Source: Blasia pusilla (Eukaryota; Marchantiophyta; Marchantiopsida; Blasiales). Taken from it: a DNA stretch of 64,000 nucleotides. The stretch is taken from assembly GCA_050084515.1 (NCBI GenBank), contig CM114273.1, positions 23,870,001 to 23,934,000 on the forward strand. Reading direction: 5' to 3'. The translations under genes were made by a program, and so were the position numbers. Below, one piece after another: positions 60,994-64,000 of the stretch (within the stretch, counting starts at the first letter, position 1; each line of letters begins with the position of its first letter). Below the pieces are notes generated by a model. It saw only the letters and a list, made by a program, of their open reading frames with translations. It did no database searches and was not told the DNA's origin.

Positions 60994-62370
60994 ATGTTGG
61001 CTGTGGAGAGCCTGAGTGTGGAGACTTTGATGGTGAGGTCTAGTGGAGAGCCCTTGGATCTCGAGGCTAGTGAGGAGACGACAAGTGGCCGAGATATTCA
61101 TGATGATGGAGTAGTCTTGGAGTACCTTCGTACTGGCAGCGTTGCGAGCACCGTGGGTGCTAGAGAGCGAGATCAGATCCTATAGCAGGCCAGACGGTAC
61201 CGTTGGGAGGGAACGCATGTTTTGAGGGTTTGTGAGGATGGTAGAGTACGCATAGTGCTGTATCCTTTGTAGAGAGCACGACTAGTGCAACATGCCCACG
61301 GAGAGTTCGGTCACTTTGGGGTGAAGCGGACGTACAACTTACTCCTGATTCAGTATTGGTGGCGAGACATGCAGAGTGACCTTCAACAGTTTGTTGCCAG
61401 GTGCATGGTGTGTGATCAGGTCCGAGCATCGTTCAATGCTCCGACTCCACAGTTGCATCCATTACCAATCATGGACTTAGGGTATAGATGGAGTTTTGAT
61501 TTTACAGAACCTTTGCCTTTGACGGAGTGTCACAGTCGTTATGTGTTGGTGATGGTAGAGCACTTCTCGAAGTGGATCGAGTTGGTTGCATTGCCTGACA
61601 AAGCGAGTGAGGGAGTAGCTTATGCCTTCCTTGACAGAGTGTTGAATCATTATGGCACACCGGTTGAGGTGTTGACAGACCAGGGTACCGAGTTTTGCGG
61701 TGAGTTCCAGGCCTTGTGTGATCAGGCGCTAATCGGCCACCGCACGACTTCGCGAGATCATCCCGAGGTGGATGGAGTAGCGGAGAGAGTTGTGCAGACG
61801 GTGAAGAGGGGTTTATGCAAGTATGGCTTGCAGAGAGGTCACCTAGGAGATTGGGACCTCCAGTTGCCGTGGTTGGCGATGGGATACAGATTTAGCGGAT
61901 AGGCATCCTTAGCGTCTTTTTCACCATACTTGCTACTTTATGGCCGAGAGCCATATTTACCTACGGCCATTCGTCAAGATTCTGGTGAGGTACTAGACCT
62001 TGATGACCCAGATGTATGGATGCGAGCATGATCTCACAGGGCTGAGTTGTTCCGGAGAGTGATGCCCATGGCGTTCGAGAACTTGGCGATTGCGCAACAT
62101 TAGGATACGTTGAGGTATGCGACTATTCGGGGTGGTGGTTATCGACCAACTATCCGGACGTTTCATCAAGGAGATTATGTCTACTTGCAGGAGAAAGCAC
62201 CGACAACGTTGGATGTGACTGCATGGCGCACTATCTTGAGAATGCGTGACGTTTTGCCATCCGGTGTTCTCTTGCTGGAGGGACGCGTTGGTATGATATG
62301 GAAGGAACATGTGCGTAATTGTGCGCCATGTCACCTTCCTAACATTGATGGTATAGTAGATCCGAGCTGA
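60994..62370 (+). pseudogene. Gypsy 2 integrase
   Basis: HHCC zinc region: HAHGEFGHFG to FVARCMVCDQV. Core: YRWSFDFTEPLPLTECHSRY (first Asp), VEVLTDQGTEFCGEFQALCD (second Asp) and DHPEVDGVAERVVQTVKRGL (Glu). GPY/F-like C-terminus: FHQGDYVYLQEKAPTTLDVT, VLPSGVLLLEGRVGMIWKEH and CAPCHLPNIDG. Stops at 61183 and 61270 are CAG in gypsy 1; others lie at 61900, about 62029, 62101 and 62368. The TGA at 62368 separates it from the PHD finger in the same frame. Confidence 0.9.
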
Positions 62371-62394
62371 GCAATAGTTCCTGCATGCTTACGT

Positions 62395-62616
62395 TGTATG
62401 TTGTGTGGTTTTGCTCGTGGTGCGGCCACAATGCTAGTCTGTGATGGATGTTCGAGAGGTTGGCAATAGGCATGTCTGACGCCACCTCTCACTAGGATTC
62501 CTCGGGGACGATGGATGTGTCCCAGATGTACAAAGAGGAGATACTATGTAGGTTTCCATTCTGACTTTTTCTGTGACATGGATGACAGGAAGGCGACTCA
62601 CGATGGGGTCACATAA
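62395..62616 (+). pseudogene. Gypsy 2 C-terminal PHD finger
   Basis: In the integrase frame after the TGA at 62368. Ligand pattern Cys4-x-Cys3: CMLC, then MLVCDGCSRGWQ, stop, ACLTPPL, IPRGRW and MCPRC (62395-62529). The usual His ligand reads Gln in this copy and is followed by TAG at 62467; the gypsy 1 copy has the His. The C-D-G-C and P-P-L...W-x-C-P-x-C blocks are diagnostic for PHD fingers, which read histone H3 tail methylation. About 28 residues follow to TAA at 62614. Confidence 0.88.
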
Positions 62617-62712
62617 GCAGCCAACCTTTATGCTCTTAGCTTCCTAGAGATGTATGTCGTGGTAGGTAGGGATAGATGGCTATCTGGATTTAGAGGGACC
62701 TAACCACCAACT

Positions 62713-62723
62713 AGGGGGGCAAT
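62713..62723 (+). promoter_or_regulatory. Polypurine tract of gypsy 2
   Basis: AGGGGGGCAAT immediately before the inferred LTR start TGGAGATATTTTGG; position and composition fit the primer for plus-strand DNA synthesis. Confidence 0.6.
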
Positions 62724-62981
62724 TGGAGATATTTTGGTACTTCTCGCCTCTGTGTATGGATGCCATGAGTTAGCATGGGATCGTGTGTGTTTGTGTGTGT
62801 GTTCGATGACAGCGATGAATGTTGTGTAGCGATGTGTATGCGCACGACAGCATTGGAGATATTTTGGTACTTCTCGCCTCTGTGTATGGATGCCATGAGT
62901 TAGCATGGGATCATGTGTGTTTGTGTGTGTGTTCGATGACAACGATGTATGTTGTGTAGCGATGTGTATGGGCACGACACC
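62724..62981 (+). repeat. Start of gypsy 2 3' LTR with a 130-bp tandem duplication
   Basis: ATTGGAGATATTTTGGTACT occurs at 62722 and again at 62852; the 130-base units are nearly identical. TG-rich runs lie inside each. The LTR start recurs inverted at 39456. The right LTR boundary is not identified, and the 5' LTR is not seen. Confidence 0.7.
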
Positions 62982-64000
62982 ATACACCTTGCAGGAAGAC
63001 AAATTTAAGTTTGAAGGTATGAAAAGAATGGGATGGGAAAATAATACAATAAAAGCTAGACGCCTACTGGACAATTGGAACATTAAGCCATTCTCAACTT
63101 TTCTAACTTTTTTTGGAAAAAATGGGTGTTTCGATTGTATGGTACCTTTAGTCCACTTTTGTTACAAGTTCGGGTAAATTTTTTTCCAAAATCAGTAATT
63201 TTTTTATGTGCATTTGGTCACTGAGTATTTTTTTAAGTCCATCAAATCACAACCATAAGATACATCCAAAATCTGAGATTTCGATTGCACACGTGAACTT
63301 GTAGCCTCGGTTCTCCTCGGAAATGAGGGGAAAGTAAACAAGAAAAAAATGAGCGAGCTATGAGGAAAAATAAGGCCCGCATGAAAATATAAAAGACGAG
63401 GGAACTCAAGGTGTAGAAAATGCCAAGAGCATGTCCTACTAGGGAGAGAAAAAAGCCCCCCCCCCCCTAGTGACTAAACATAAGCTAGATATGAGGTCAT
63501 TTGTCAACACTAGTGATTTTCCTAATCCTTTCATATTCCTTCAATGATTTAGAACATTACAATGACATTAATCACGACGAAAAACGAGTTCTTTTGAGAC
63601 CTAAGACTACATCGACTTTCCAATGATCGAACATGGCTCCCCATAGTGTGGTTAGAGTACGATCTATGAGAGGCCCTTACTGCACCTCAAGAAATACGCA
63701 TGCACATACTGTTCTGGTCCTTAATATACACGCACACAACATATCAAAAAGTCCTTCATCCAAAGTTTCGCTCATGAGCTTGAGCTTAAGCATAAGCATA
63801 GGAAGGAAAGCTACGCCCTCTTAAACATGTAATGCTATGGTACATGGTTTCCAACTACCACCACCAGTAACCATTTCATTCATTGGATTGAAGAGCGAGG
63901 TAAGTCAACACGTGTAAATCTACAAAGTTGACGAATCGATCTGCAACTTGAAAAATAGTCTTTCTCTTCCCGAAACCTCCATCCTTTCGCCACGAGAAGT
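62982..64000. other. No gene; possible remainder of the LTR, then unique DNA
   Basis: A 90-codon plus frame overlapping 62905-63177 begins inside the LTR repeat and has no domain. A C-run lies at about 63457-63468. Nothing else recognised. Confidence 0.4.

Larger units (their letters stand above)
55236..62723 (+). mobile_element. Ty3/gypsy element 2 encoding a DNA methyltransferase and a PHD finger
   Basis: Order on the plus strand: leader, Gag (55901-56735), CCHC-like knuckle (56784-56822), RG-rich linker, protease (57899-57907 active site), C5-MTase (58600-59575), RT (59911-60560), RNase H (60562-60873), integrase (60994-62370), PHD finger (62395-62529), stop at 62614, then a polypurine tract (AGGGGGGCAAT) at 62713-62723. 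RT before integrase defines gypsy. Gag start, protease and MTase share one frame; RT to PHD share another, with the change between 59575 and 59926. In-frame stops and frameshifts make it inactive. No primer-binding site was identified. Confidence 0.88.

Noticed and set aside
62395-62616. Chromodomain at the integrase C-terminus
   Set aside because: The Cys/His spacing and C-D-G-C, P-P-L and W-x-C-P-x-C blocks are PHD, and no aromatic-cage chromodomain pattern is present.
1-64000. CRISPR arrays, rRNA genes, complete tRNA genes, bacterial operons
   Set aside because: None found; repeats are simple or retroelement-derived and host genes are spliced or plant-specific.

Overview
The window looks like nuclear DNA of a land plant, most likely a bryophyte and probably a liverwort. 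The evidence is an intron-rich stress-response A/B-barrel gene of plant type, a CLE signalling-peptide gene whose dodecapeptide is KEVPNGPNPLHN, and Ty1/copia and Ty3/gypsy LTR retrotransposons in an AT-rich background. From memory the peptide matches the TDIF-class CLE1 of Marchantia; I could not check this. There is no bacterial, organellar or viral gene organisation.

Layout. 1-3819: the 3' part of a spliced gene for a two-domain Dabb (A/B-barrel) protein, with seven exons whose phases agree. 4.5 kb: an orphan LTR end with a tRNA-Met primer-binding site. 5-12 kb: GC-richer non-coding DNA with microsatellites and a near-perfect hairpin. 13145-13522 (minus): an intact single-exon CLE prepropeptide gene with a plausible TATA box. 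14-35 kb: AT-rich DNA without a recognisable gene, with several strong hairpins and local duplications. 35.3-39.3 kb (minus): decayed copia element 1. 41.6-48.2 kb (minus): decayed copia element 2, bounded by two LTRs and interrupted by a composite of a 1.35-kb repeat and the 3' end of a gypsy element. 48.2-55 kb: more repeats, including one arm of a long inverted repeat and a second copy of the 1.35-kb repeat. 55.24-62.72 kb (plus): a nearly complete but decayed gypsy element.

The main discovery is in that gypsy element. Its polyprotein reads Gag - zinc knuckle - protease - C5-cytosine DNA methyltransferase - reverse transcriptase - RNase H - integrase - PHD finger. The methyltransferase sits between protease and reverse transcriptase and shows motifs I, IV, VI, VIII, IX and X in order, in the same frame as protease. 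The PHD finger follows integrase, where chromoviruses carry a chromodomain; a second, truncated gypsy copy at 45-46.7 kb has the same finger. DNMT capture by retrotransposons has been reported in dinoflagellates and charophyte algae. I am not aware of a land-plant gypsy element with both a DNMT and a PHD finger, but I cannot search. Both copies are dead: the DNMT has Gly for the motif IV catalytic Cys, and many nonsense codons look like C-to-T changes (CAG to TAG, CGA to TGA), as expected of heavily methylated DNA.

The two host genes appear unrelated in function. Retroelements fill the right half, and the left half is gene-bearing with regulatory-looking GC-richer stretches.
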